In this document: piece after piece, positions 1-7,143 of the stretch
Layout: each line of letters opens with the position of its first letter
How positions within the stretch are numbered: the stretch's first letter is position 1
Assembly (NCBI GenBank): GCA_019113455.1
Contig: DXHG01000051.1
Location: 1-10,402 of the forward strand
DNA length: 10,402 nucleotides
Direction of reading: 5' to 3'
DNA from: Candidatus Treponema faecavium
GTDB taxonomy: Bacteria; Spirochaetota; Spirochaetia; Treponematales; Treponemataceae
Made by a program: the position numbers and the translations under genes
The notes under the pieces: model-generated
What the model saw: only the letters and a program-made list of their open reading frames with translations
Told to the model about the DNA's origin: nothing
Databases searched by the model: none

Positions 1-363
1 ATGCAGGAAGATTTTTGCAATATGGCGGTTTGCGGCAGCTGGACAGGCAGTCCGCGTCAGCTGCTTATGCGGACACAGGAGATAGAACGGCGTTTCGGCA
101 GAAACCGCAGCAGGGAAATACGGAACGGGCCGCGTTCGCTTGATATTGATATTGAGCTCTTTGGGGATATGCGCATACAAGCGCCTGATTTGGTGATTCC
201 GCATCCCCGTATGCGTGAACGCGCGTTTGTGCTTGTGCCGCTGCTTGAGATATGCCCTGAAATTGCCGAACCTTTAACTGGGGTATGTTATTCTGCCTAT
301 TTACAGCAGCTGCCTGCGGAGGAAGTTCGGTATGTCTCAGATGGAATACAGCGCAAAGGATGA
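1..363 (+). CDS. folK: HPPK (6-hydroxymethyl-dihydropterin pyrophosphokinase), 3' part
   Basis: This enzyme transfers pyrophosphate from ATP to 6-hydroxymethyl-7,8-dihydropterin in folate synthesis, in the cytoplasm. The visible 120 residues cover the C-terminal two thirds of the family. They contain GPRSLDIDI at residues 43-51, whose two Asp residues (48 and 50) match the Mg-binding pair of HPPK, and IPHPRMRER at 66-74 followed by FVLVPLLEI. Against the E. coli enzyme (159 aa) about 50 N-terminal residues are missing, so the gene starts before the window and the ATG at position 1 is probably an internal Met. The Trp that precedes GPR in many HPPKs is Asn here. The last 32 nt overlap scpA in another frame, which suggests translational coupling. 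Function is secure; only the true start is unseen. Confidence 0.92.
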   Translation: MQEDFCNMAVCGSWTGSPRQLLMRTQEIERRFGRNRSREIRNGPRSLDIDIELFGDMRIQAPDLVIPHPRMRERAFVLVPLLEICPEIAEPLTGVCYSAYLQQLPAEEVRYVSDGIQRKG

Positions 364-1087
364 CGCACATAAGTTTATTGTTGGTGAATTTGACGGGCCG
401 CTTGATTTATTGCTGTTCCTTATCAAGAAAAATGAAATAAACATTTATGATATTCCGATTGCAAAAATTACCGAGCAGTTTCTTGCATATCTGGACTATA
501 CTATTAGGCCCGATTTGGATAATCTCACTGATTTTTATGTGATGGCGGCTGATTTGCTGTATATTAAATCGCGTATGCTGCTGCCGATTGAGGTGTCATT
601 TGATGGAGAAGATATTGAAGATCCCCGCCAGGAATTAGTAGATCGCCTTATAGAATATCAGAAGTTCAAGAAATTGTCCGCGCTTATGGAAGAACAGGAA
701 AGCGAAGCTGACTGGAGTCTTGAACGAAAAAAAATACAGCGGATACTGCCGTTTGAAGATGAAGACTTGTGGGAACGCATGGATACTTGGTCATTATTGC
801 AGGATATGCAGCAGATATTCCATAAGCTGGTGTCCGCATATTCTTCAGAAAAAATACTGAATATATATGAAGAAGTGTCAGTTAATGAAAAAATTACGCT
901 TATGAGTGAACTGCTTGAGGAGCGCGGCGAATGTTTTTTTACGGATCTTATTGTGCGCAAGGGAAATATTCTTGATGTGGTCTGTGCGTTTATGGCAATT
1001 TTAGAGGCTGTTAAACTGAAAATGGCTTCAATTTATCAAAACAGAATGTTCGGGGATATTAAAATATGCCCATATAACGCGGCATAG
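332..1087 (+). CDS. scpA: Segregation and condensation protein A (kleisin)
   Basis: ScpA is the kleisin subunit of bacterial condensin. It bridges the SMC head domains and binds ScpB, and acts on the nucleoid in chromosome organisation and segregation. The 251-aa product has the typical N-terminal motif at residues 15-50: FDGPLDLLL, then a KNEINIYDIPI stretch leading to ITEQFLAYL. The C-terminal region from about 200 to 245 (GNILDVVCAFMAILEAVKLK) fits the winged helix that contacts SMC. Length matches the family. The ATG at 332 has a GGAGGAA Shine-Dalgarno at 318-324, seven bases upstream and inside folK. A second in-frame ATG three codons later is less well spaced. scpB follows after 2 nt, the usual scpAB pairing. 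Confidence 0.96.
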   Translation: MSQMEYSAKDDAHKFIVGEFDGPLDLLLFLIKKNEINIYDIPIAKITEQFLAYLDYTIRPDLDNLTDFYVMAADLLYIKSRMLLPIEVSFDGEDIEDPRQELVDRLIEYQKFKKLSALMEEQESEADWSLERKKIQRILPFEDEDLWERMDTWSLLQDMQQIFHKLVSAYSSEKILNIYEEVSVNEKITLMSELLEERGECFFTDLIVRKGNILDVVCAFMAILEAVKLKMASIYQNRMFGDIKICPYNAA

Positions 1088-1089
1088 CT

Positions 1090-1638
1090 ATGGAGTTGTA
1101 TTTGGAACGGGAAGCAGCCCTTATAGAGGCGATTTTATTTTTGGAATCGGAAGCGCGGGACGAAGCGGCTCTTGCGCGTATTTCTGAATTGTCGAAAGAG
1201 GTGGTTGAACAGACGCTTGCATACTTAAAAGAGAAATATCAGAATACCGATTCCGGTTTGGAATTAAGCTATATTTCAGGCGGCTGGCTTTTAGCGCCTA
1301 AGCATGAGTTATGGAATTCTTTTTTGCGCGAACGGTATGGCAAAAAAAATGAAAACCGCCTGTCGCGTGCGGCAATGGAAACATTGTCTATCATTGCGTA
1401 TTCTCAGCCGATTACTCGCGCTGAAATAGAGGCTATCCGCGGGGTTTCAGCTGATAACATGATCCGTCTGCTGCAGGAGCGCGAACTGATAAAAGAAGTT
1501 GGCAAAAAAGACGTGCCGGGCAAACCGGTGCAGTTTGGTACGACAAAAAAGTTTTTACAGTTATTCCGGCTGAACAGTATCGCCGATTTGCCGCGGCTTG
1601 ATAAAACAGAAAGCGAGAGGTTTGAACTTGGACGCTGA
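1090..1638 (+). CDS. scpB: Segregation and condensation protein B
   Basis: ScpB dimers bind the middle of the ScpA kleisin and regulate the SMC ATPase. The 182-aa protein contains two winged-helix domains, roughly residues 5-75 and 90-165. The second carries the family signature LSRAAMETLSIIAYSQPITR (91-110), then EIEAIRGV and a GKPVQFGTT segment (144-152). Length is normal. The start codon lies two bases after the scpA stop and has no strong Shine-Dalgarno, only GCGG, so translation is probably coupled to scpA. The 3' end overlaps the next gene by 11 nt if that gene starts at the TTG at 1628. Confidence 0.96.
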   Translation: MELYLEREAALIEAILFLESEARDEAALARISELSKEVVEQTLAYLKEKYQNTDSGLELSYISGGWLLAPKHELWNSFLRERYGKKNENRLSRAAMETLSIIAYSQPITRAEIEAIRGVSADNMIRLLQERELIKEVGKKDVPGKPVQFGTTKKFLQLFRLNSIADLPRLDKTESERFELGR

Positions 1639-2374
1639 TAACAACACAGCGGTCGGTGTGCGGCTGCAGGTATATCTTGCTCACTGCGGCGTAGCAAGCC
1701 GCCGCGCCTGCGAGACATATATTGCCGCCGGACGCGTATCTGTGAACGGCAGCATTGTAACTGTTCCGGGAACCAAAGTGTGCGATGGGGATGTTGTATG
1801 TGTAGACGGACAGGCGGTGCATGTCGAGCAGCATAAACGCTATGTGCTGCTGTATAAGCCGTCAGGGTATGTGTGTTCGCTTGCGGATGAGAAAGGACGC
1901 GCGACGGCTGCCGATATAGTGCGAAAGCGGTATACGGAGCGGCTGTACAATATCGGGCGGCTTGATATGTATTCAGAAGGGCTTATTATTTTTACAAATG
2001 ACGGAGATTTTGCTGCAGCGATTGGTCATCCATCTGCGGAACTGGAAAAAGAATATATAATAGAAACGACAAATCCCATACCGGATGTACTGCTTGAGCG
2101 CTTTTGCAAAGGCATCCGCATCGATTCCGTGTTTTACCGCTGCCGGTCGGCGGTGCGGCTGGGCAGCAGAAAGGTGCGCATCGTTTTAATTGAAGGAAAA
2201 AACAGGGAAATCCGCCGTGTCTTTGACTATTTTGCTGTCGGTATTCGTCGGCTTACCCGTGTGCGTATCGGCTGTGTTCGCATGGGTGATTTGCGCTCAG
2301 GAGACTGCCGTGAACTTTCTGAGCGCGAGGTTCAAGGGCTTCTGCATGATACCGCGCGTGATGACGGGTATTAA
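1628..2374 (+). CDS. rluB: RsuA/RluB-family rRNA pseudouridine synthase
   Basis: The protein converts a specific uridine of rRNA to pseudouridine. Members next to scpAB are usually RluB-like and act on 23S rRNA, but RsuA-type specificity cannot be excluded. An S4 RNA-binding domain spans about residues 11-60 (QVYLAHCGVASRRACE, then GRVSVNG). The catalytic core follows, with GRLDMYSEGL at 110-119 where Asp113 is the expected nucleophile, and a C-terminal EGKNREIRRVF motif. No ATG fits. The TTG at 1628 is chosen because GAGAGG lies at 1615-1620, seven bases upstream, giving 248 aa. TTG at 1622 or 1598 is possible but worse placed. The gene overlaps the end of scpB. Confidence 0.9.
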   Translation: MDADNNTAVGVRLQVYLAHCGVASRRACETYIAAGRVSVNGSIVTVPGTKVCDGDVVCVDGQAVHVEQHKRYVLLYKPSGYVCSLADEKGRATAADIVRKRYTERLYNIGRLDMYSEGLIIFTNDGDFAAAIGHPSAELEKEYIIETTNPIPDVLLERFCKGIRIDSVFYRCRSAVRLGSRKVRIVLIEGKNREIRRVFDYFAVGIRRLTRVRIGCVRMGDLRSGDCRELSEREVQGLLHDTARDDGY

Positions 2375-2415
2375 GCGGCGTCTGCTGTTTTATTTTGTTT
2401 CTGCGCCGCAGAAAC
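2375..2415 (+). promoter_or_regulatory. Two mutually exclusive hairpins in the cmk leader
   Basis: The 67 nt between the pseudouridine synthase stop and cmk can fold in two ways. Hairpin A pairs GCGGCG (2375-2380) with CGCCGC (2404-2409). Hairpin B is a perfect 8-bp stem, GTTTCTGC (2397-2404) with GCAGAAAC (2408-2415), and a GCC loop. They share bases 2404 and 2408-2409, so only one can form. No T tract follows, so neither is a normal intrinsic terminator. A TGTATACA palindrome (2421-2428) and a near-perfect Shine-Dalgarno AGGAGGT (2428-2434) come next. The structures are direct readings; any regulatory role is inference. Confidence 0.45.
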
Positions 2416-2441
2416 GCGACTGTATACAGGAGGTATAAATA

Positions 2442-3101
2442 ATGGTTATCGCAATCGACGGGCCTGCCGGCTCCGGTAAAAGCACGGTTGCTCATCGTAT
2501 CGCGGAAATGCTGCATATAACGTTTTTGAATTCCGGCAGTTTTTACCGCGCGATCACGCTTGCGCTGCTTCGTGCAGGAAGTATCGATATACGGGATTCT
2601 GCGCCCCATTTTTTGCAGCCACAGGATGCAATCGTGTCTTTTGTGCAGGCGCTTCAGTTAGAATATCGAGATGCACATCTCATTCTCAACGGAGAGGATG
2701 TAGAGGAGCTGCTGCACAGCGATATAATAGATGCTTGTGCTTCACCGGTGTCTGCTATTGTCCCTGTCCGTCACATAGTAAATGTACATCTTCGAAAAAT
2801 TGCCCAGACGATGAGTATCGTGTGCGAAGGACGCGACATGACGACGGTTGTATTTCCTGATGCGGATTATAAGTTTTATCTTGACGCGTCGATTGATGTG
2901 CAGGCTGAACGGCGTTTTAAACAGGGCGTGAGCAATCTGTCGTTTGAAGAAATCAAAGCGAGGATACAGAAACGTGACGCTCTGGACCGGCATAAAGCGG
3001 AAGGCTCGCTTAAAATAGCGGGCGATGCCGTGTATATTGATACATCAGACTTGACCATTGAGCAGGTTTGTGAGATAATTATCCACAAAATTCACGTATA
3101 A
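2442..3101 (+). CDS. cmk: Cytidylate kinase (CMP/dCMP kinase)
   Basis: Cmk phosphorylates CMP and dCMP to their diphosphates with ATP, feeding CTP and dCTP synthesis in the cytoplasm. The 219-aa product has the P-loop GPAGSGKST at residues 7-15, the NMP-binding segment LNSGSFYRA (29-37), EGRDMTTVVFPDADYKFYLD (129-148), and the lid region RDALDRHKAEG (178-188). Two family positions differ. The Asp of the usual LDSG/LDTG motif is Asn30, and the Arg equivalent to E. coli Arg188 is Lys185. Arg131, Asp132, Arg178 and Asp182 are present. The ATG at 2442 lies seven bases after a strong AGGAGGT. rpsA follows after 9 nt, the common cmk-rpsA pairing. Confidence 0.95.
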   Translation: MVIAIDGPAGSGKSTVAHRIAEMLHITFLNSGSFYRAITLALLRAGSIDIRDSAPHFLQPQDAIVSFVQALQLEYRDAHLILNGEDVEELLHSDIIDACASPVSAIVPVRHIVNVHLRKIAQTMSIVCEGRDMTTVVFPDADYKFYLDASIDVQAERRFKQGVSNLSFEEIKARIQKRDALDRHKAEGSLKIAGDAVYIDTSDLTIEQVCEIIIHKIHV

Positions 3102-3110
3102 GGGTTTATT

Positions 3111-4832
3111 ATGGAACAGATGGAAGTGGAAAAGAATGAATCCGCCGATAAGGCAAAGGATCCCATTCAGACACAATTACAGGAAGAGTACCTGAAAAGC
3201 CTTGATTCTCTTGAAGAGGGACAGTTGGTTGAAGGTACGGTTATACAGGTTACGCAAGATCACGTTTTTGTTGACGTCGGCGGAAAATCAGAAGGAAAGA
3301 TTCCTCTTTCGGAGTTTACAGAGGAACCGCAGATTGGCGATAAGGTTAATGTTGTTCTCATAACAAAAGAAAATAAACATGGCGAAATGGTTGTTTCCAA
3401 GCAAAAGGCTGATGAAAAGCAATTATGGAAGCAATTAAAAGAAGCGTTTGAAAACAAGGGTCTGATTGACGGTACTATTACGAAAGTGGTAAAGGGCGGT
3501 TATGATGTGCTGCTTGGCGGAAATATTCACGCATTCCTTCCGTTCAGTCAGTCTGACAGTCAGAAAGTGGATAAGCCGGAAAAGCTGCTTGGAGTTAAGA
3601 GTAAATTTTATGTAGAGCGCTTGTTTTCTGATAGAAAAGCAAATATTGTCGTAAACCGCAGAAAGTATCTTGAAGAAACAAACGAGGAAAAACGGGAAGC
3701 GTTTTTCAGGGACGTGTCTATCGGTGATGTTGTTACCGGTACGGTAAAGAGTTTTACGAGTTTCGGCGCGTTTATTGATTTAGGCGGCTTTGACGGTCTG
3801 CTGCATATCAATGACATGAGCTGGGGGCACGTAACGCGGCCAAAGGATTTTGTAAAGAAGGGGCAGGAAATTGAACTGAAAGTTATTCGCCTTGATCCTG
3901 CTGAAAAACGCATAAACTTGTCGCTTAAGCATTTTTCTGAAGATCCGTGGCTGCATTTTGAAGAAAAGTACCATGTAGGTGACAGAGTAAAAGGACGCGT
4001 GACAAAACTGACTGATTTCGGTGCATTTATTGAGCTTGAAGAAGGTATTGAAGGACTTGCTCATATCAGTGAATTTTCATGGGTCAAAAAAGTCAATAAG
4101 CCAAGCGATATGGTAAAGATTGGCGATGAAGTTGAATGTATGGTGCTTGGATATGATATTCAGGCAGGTCGCGTGTCTTTGGGTCTGAAGCAGGTTACTG
4201 CAAATCCATGGGATTCCATCGCTGAAAGATATCCGGTTGGTACACGGCTGACGAGAAAAATTGTTAAGCTGACAAATGCTGGTGCGTTTATTGAGCTTGA
4301 AGAAGGCATTGACGGTTTTCTGCATGGCGACGATATTTCATGGACAAAGAAAGTAAAGCACCCTGGCAGTGAGCTTGAGGTTGGCCAAGAAATTGAAACG
4401 ATGATTACGGAGTGCGATCCTGAAAATCATCGTATCAGACTGAGCATTAAGCACCTGACTGAGGATCCGTGGCAGCAGTTCCTTGCCGCACATAAACCCG
4501 GTTCAACGCTTGAAGGCGAAATTGTTTCTATCGTTGATTTCGGTATTTTTGTGCGCGCGCCTGAAGGAATTGAAGGTTTAGTAAATAAATCAAACCTGAG
4601 CGAAAACCGCGACGAACCGTTTGAAGAAGCTGTAAAGAAGTATGCTGTCGGCGATAAGATTAACGTCTATGTTATGGATGTTAATCCCGAAAAGCAAAAG
4701 GTTGCGTTTTCTGTGCGTGAATTTAAGAAAAAGCAGCAGCGGGAAGAAATATCGCAGTATATGTCTTCCAGTGATGGCGGCAATGACGGCGCCTATACGT
4801 TAGGTGATTTGCTTAAAAATAAAAACAGCTAG
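3111..4832 (+). CDS. rpsA: 30S ribosomal protein S1
   Basis: S1 binds mRNA on the small ribosomal subunit and helps start translation on structured or weak-SD messages. The 573-aa protein has six S1 OB-fold repeats at roughly residues 36-98, 115-184, 203-274, 288-360, 375-447 and 462-535, the full-length pattern of about 557 aa in E. coli. The last four repeats carry the classic SFGAFIDL, DFGAFIEL, NAGAFIEL and DFGIFV motifs. A charged tail ends in TLGDLLKNK. The only ribosome-binding site is AAGGG at 3100-3104, overlapping the cmk stop and six bases before the ATG. That is modest for a ribosomal protein and implies coupling to cmk. The next gene starts 27 nt after the stop. Confidence 0.97.
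   Translation: MEQMEVEKNESADKAKDPIQTQLQEEYLKSLDSLEEGQLVEGTVIQVTQDHVFVDVGGKSEGKIPLSEFTEEPQIGDKVNVVLITKENKHGEMVVSKQKADEKQLWKQLKEAFENKGLIDGTITKVVKGGYDVLLGGNIHAFLPFSQSDSQKVDKPEKLLGVKSKFYVERLFSDRKANIVVNRRKYLEETNEEKREAFFRDVSIGDVVTGTVKSFTSFGAFIDLGGFDGLLHINDMSWGHVTRPKDFVKKGQEIELKVIRLDPAEKRINLSLKHFSEDPWLHFEEKYHVGDRVKGRVTKLTDFGAFIELEEGIEGLAHISEFSWVKKVNKPSDMVKIGDEVECMVLGYDIQAGRVSLGLKQVTANPWDSIAERYPVGTRLTRKIVKLTNAGAFIELEEGIDGFLHGDDISWTKKVKHPGSELEVGQEIETMITECDPENHRIRLSIKHLTEDPWQQFLAAHKPGSTLEGEIVSIVDFGIFVRAPEGIEGLVNKSNLSENRDEPFEEAVKKYAVGDKINVYVMDVNPEKQKVAFSVREFKKKQQREEISQYMSSSDGGNDGAYTLGDLLKNKNS
4020..4312 (+). repeat. Near-identical 32-bp direct repeats between S1 domains 4 and 5
   Basis: Bases 4020-4051 and 4281-4312 match at 30 of 32 positions and share an uninterrupted 20-base core (4026-4045 and 4287-4306). 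They encode the same GAFIELEEGI segment in adjacent S1 domains, 261 bp (87 codons) apart. This is a within-gene domain repeat, not a mobile element. Domain 3 has a more diverged version. Confidence 0.8.
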
Positions 4833-4859
4833 TATTGCAGTCTCAGTGAGTTTATCCGA

Positions 4860-6401
4860 ATGGCCTCTAAGTCAGTAGATGTTGAGAAACTCGAAACGCT
4901 CATTGAGACGCAAATGTTGATAAATTCAAGCTATACTGATCTAGATGCATTGCTTATCCGTATTTTGGAGGCAGCAATGCGTCTTGTCGAGTGCGAATCT
5001 TCTTCTTTGCTGCTGGCAAAGCCCGCGTCTCAGCCGTTGTATGTTGCCGCTGCGCTGGGAATAATGGGCACAAATGGCGGTGATGCCCCGGCTGATATAG
5101 ATAATTCTGTTGCCGATTGGGTATATACGCATAATCAAAGCGTTATACTCAATGATGCAGGCAGTGACGATCGTTTCTGCTCAGTTGTACCAGGCGGAAC
5201 AGGCGGTATCAATCGGACGATGATTGCGCTTGCGCTGCGCGTTAATGGAGACTGCATCGGTGTTATAGAACTTTTTAATAAAGCTGGCGGTCATGATTTT
5301 ACACGCAGCGATCTGAAACTTCTTGAGCTGTTGAGCACTCAGGCAGGTATTGCGTATCAAAATGCAAAGAAGTTCAGAACGGCGCAGAATGAAATCGCTC
5401 TGCTGCAAAATTCGCTGCATACGGCTGGCGAATATCATCCTTTTATTGCGGCAAGTTCTGCGATGCGCGATCTGCTTGTTATCGTTGATAAAGTGTCCAA
5501 GACTAAATCGTCTGTACTGATAGTTGGTGAAAGCGGTGTGGGAAAGGAACTTTTTGCCGAACAGCTGCATTTAAAAAGCCCGCGGGCAGATAAACCCTTT
5601 ATACGTGTAAATTGCGCGGCGCTTTCTCCGGCGCTGCTTGAAAACGAACTGTTTGGCTCTGCTGAGCATTCTGCTATTGATGCAGTGAGCGGTCGGTTCT
5701 GTCGCTTGGAAGCGGCCGAGGGAGGAACCTTGTTCCTTGATGAAGTATGTGAACTGCCGCTTCATTTGCAGGAAAAACTGCTGCGCGTTATTCAAAGCGG
5801 GACGTTTGAAAAAGCAGGTTCCGGTACACCGATCAATGTCGATGTGCGCATTATAGCGGCGACAAACAGGAACATAGAGGAACTCGTCGGGCAAGGAAAG
5901 TTCCGTGGGGATTTATATTACCGGCTGAATGTGCTTCCGATCCATGTTCCGCCGCTGCGCCAGCGCAAAGAAGCAATAGAACCGCTTGCGCACTATTTCC
6001 GAAAAAAATTCAGCATAGAAACAAATAAAATGTTTGAGCGTTTTTCTTCTGACGCGCTGGATCTGATGCATTCATATTACTGGCCGGGTAACGTCCGTGA
6101 GCTTAAGAACTCTGTTGAACGCGCCTGTGTTCTTGGCCGCCCTCCGGTGCTGCAGGCCGGTGATTTGCATCTTTCGGTGTCTGGTTATGGCACTGATATG
6201 AGAACACTGAACGGCAACGTAATCGCTGCAAGTGAACAGCTTCAGGATAAAACGCTGCGTACTGCGATACATAATTTTAAGCGCATGTACGTGAAACATA
6301 TTTTGGAAGAAACAGCCGGAAACCAAACTGCGGCGGGTAAAGTGCTCGGTATTCAAAGAACCTATTTATCTCGGCTGCTGAATGAGCTGCATATTCGCTG
6401 A
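4860..6401 (+). CDS. GAF-AAA+-Fis transcriptional regulator with degenerate GAFTGA loop
   Basis: This is an NtrC-family enhancer-binding protein by architecture (513 aa). A GAF sensor domain occupies about residues 25-172, an AAA+ domain 193-430, and a Fis-type helix-turn-helix the C terminus (TAGNQTAAGKVLGIQRTYLS, 485-504). Walker A is GESGVGKE (223-230), Walker B is GGTLFLDE (288-295), and FRGDLYYRLN (348-357) holds the expected arginine fingers. The sigma-54 contact motif is not intact. After ELFG the protein reads SAEHSAIDAVSGRF (267-280), so GAFTGA aligns with HSAIDA and the loop is about three residues short. ATP hydrolysis looks possible, but classical sigma-54 activation does not. There is no receiver domain; a small ligand or partner at the GAF domain probably provides the signal. 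The start has only a weak AGTGAG (4845-4850), so the gene is likely read through from rpsA. Confidence 0.9.
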   Translation: MASKSVDVEKLETLIETQMLINSSYTDLDALLIRILEAAMRLVECESSSLLLAKPASQPLYVAAALGIMGTNGGDAPADIDNSVADWVYTHNQSVILNDAGSDDRFCSVVPGGTGGINRTMIALALRVNGDCIGVIELFNKAGGHDFTRSDLKLLELLSTQAGIAYQNAKKFRTAQNEIALLQNSLHTAGEYHPFIAASSAMRDLLVIVDKVSKTKSSVLIVGESGVGKELFAEQLHLKSPRADKPFIRVNCAALSPALLENELFGSAEHSAIDAVSGRFCRLEAAEGGTLFLDEVCELPLHLQEKLLRVIQSGTFEKAGSGTPINVDVRIIAATNRNIEELVGQGKFRGDLYYRLNVLPIHVPPLRQRKEAIEPLAHYFRKKFSIETNKMFERFSSDALDLMHSYYWPGNVRELKNSVERACVLGRPPVLQAGDLHLSVSGYGTDMRTLNGNVIAASEQLQDKTLRTAIHNFKRMYVKHILEETAGNQTAAGKVLGIQRTYLSRLLNELHIR

Positions 6402-6440
6402 CAGCTGCCGGCATGAGATACTACAGAGGAGTTATAAGTT

Positions 6441-7118
6441 ATGGAACAAGTGAAAAACATCTCTAAAGAACATCAGTCTGTTGAAGGCAATGTAACAAAT
6501 TTCCTGTTAAAATACCGGTTGCTGTTTTTAGGCATCATTGGTGCGCTGATAGCGGTATGCGTGATATTTGGCGTGTATACCGTAATTTCTGAACGCAGCC
6601 GTTCAAGCGATATTGCCGCTGTTCAGGAAATTATTGATACGCTTGGCGATGCAGAAGAATCCGCGTATGATTCGGCTCGAGCCGCAGCTATTGAAGCGCT
6701 TTCCGACTATGCCGCCAAAAACGGTATCGCCGGCGTTCGCGCAAACATGGTGACAGCAGATTTGTATTTTGCCGAAGGTAAGTGGCAGGAATCTCGCGAT
6801 GCGTGGCTTGCCGCCGCGCAGAAAGGCGAATCAGACTATACGGCTCCGCTGTGCTGGTATAATGCCGCCGTGTGTTGCGAAGAACTGAACGATACCGAAG
6901 CGGCTGTCTCGTATTTTGAGCGCGCCGCGGACACGGTGGGGTTCGGGCTTGCCTCCCGCGCGCTGTTTAATATTGGCCGCATCAAAGACACTGCGGGCGA
7001 CTATGAAAGCGCTGTTGAAGCCTATCAGCGGTTAAACGATACGTATCCTTCCGACGCATGGGCCGCTCTTGCGATGAGCCGCATTATTGCGCTGCGCGCC
7101 GAAGGAAAAGTCCTCTAA
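6441..7118 (+). CDS. Membrane-anchored TPR protein, function unknown
   Basis: The 225-aa product has a short charged cytoplasmic N terminus, one membrane segment at about residues 26-49, and a long extracytoplasmic part with helical TPR-like repeats near 100-128, 137-166 and 172-203 (for example the alanine-rich AVSYFERAADTVG and AVEAYQRL). The layout resembles YfgM/ancillary SecYEG-type TPR proteins, which bind partners at the inner membrane face, but I cannot assign a partner. There is no lipobox and no predicted cleavage site. The ATG at 6441 is preceded by AGAGGAG at 6425-6431 with nine bases between, a clear ribosome-binding site. It lies 39 nt after the regulator gene and is probably the last gene of the long plus-strand block. 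Confidence 0.85.
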   Translation: MEQVKNISKEHQSVEGNVTNFLLKYRLLFLGIIGALIAVCVIFGVYTVISERSRSSDIAAVQEIIDTLGDAEESAYDSARAAAIEALSDYAAKNGIAGVRANMVTADLYFAEGKWQESRDAWLAAAQKGESDYTAPLCWYNAAVCCEELNDTEAAVSYFERAADTVGFGLASRALFNIGRIKDTAGDYESAVEAYQRLNDTYPSDAWAALAMSRIIALRAEGKVL

Positions 7119-7143
7119 GTATTTTATTTAGCACCTGATTCTC

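Noticed and set aside
2397..2415. An intrinsic terminator before cmk
   Set aside because: The stem is perfect, but no T tract follows on the plus strand and the minus-strand continuation is A-rich.
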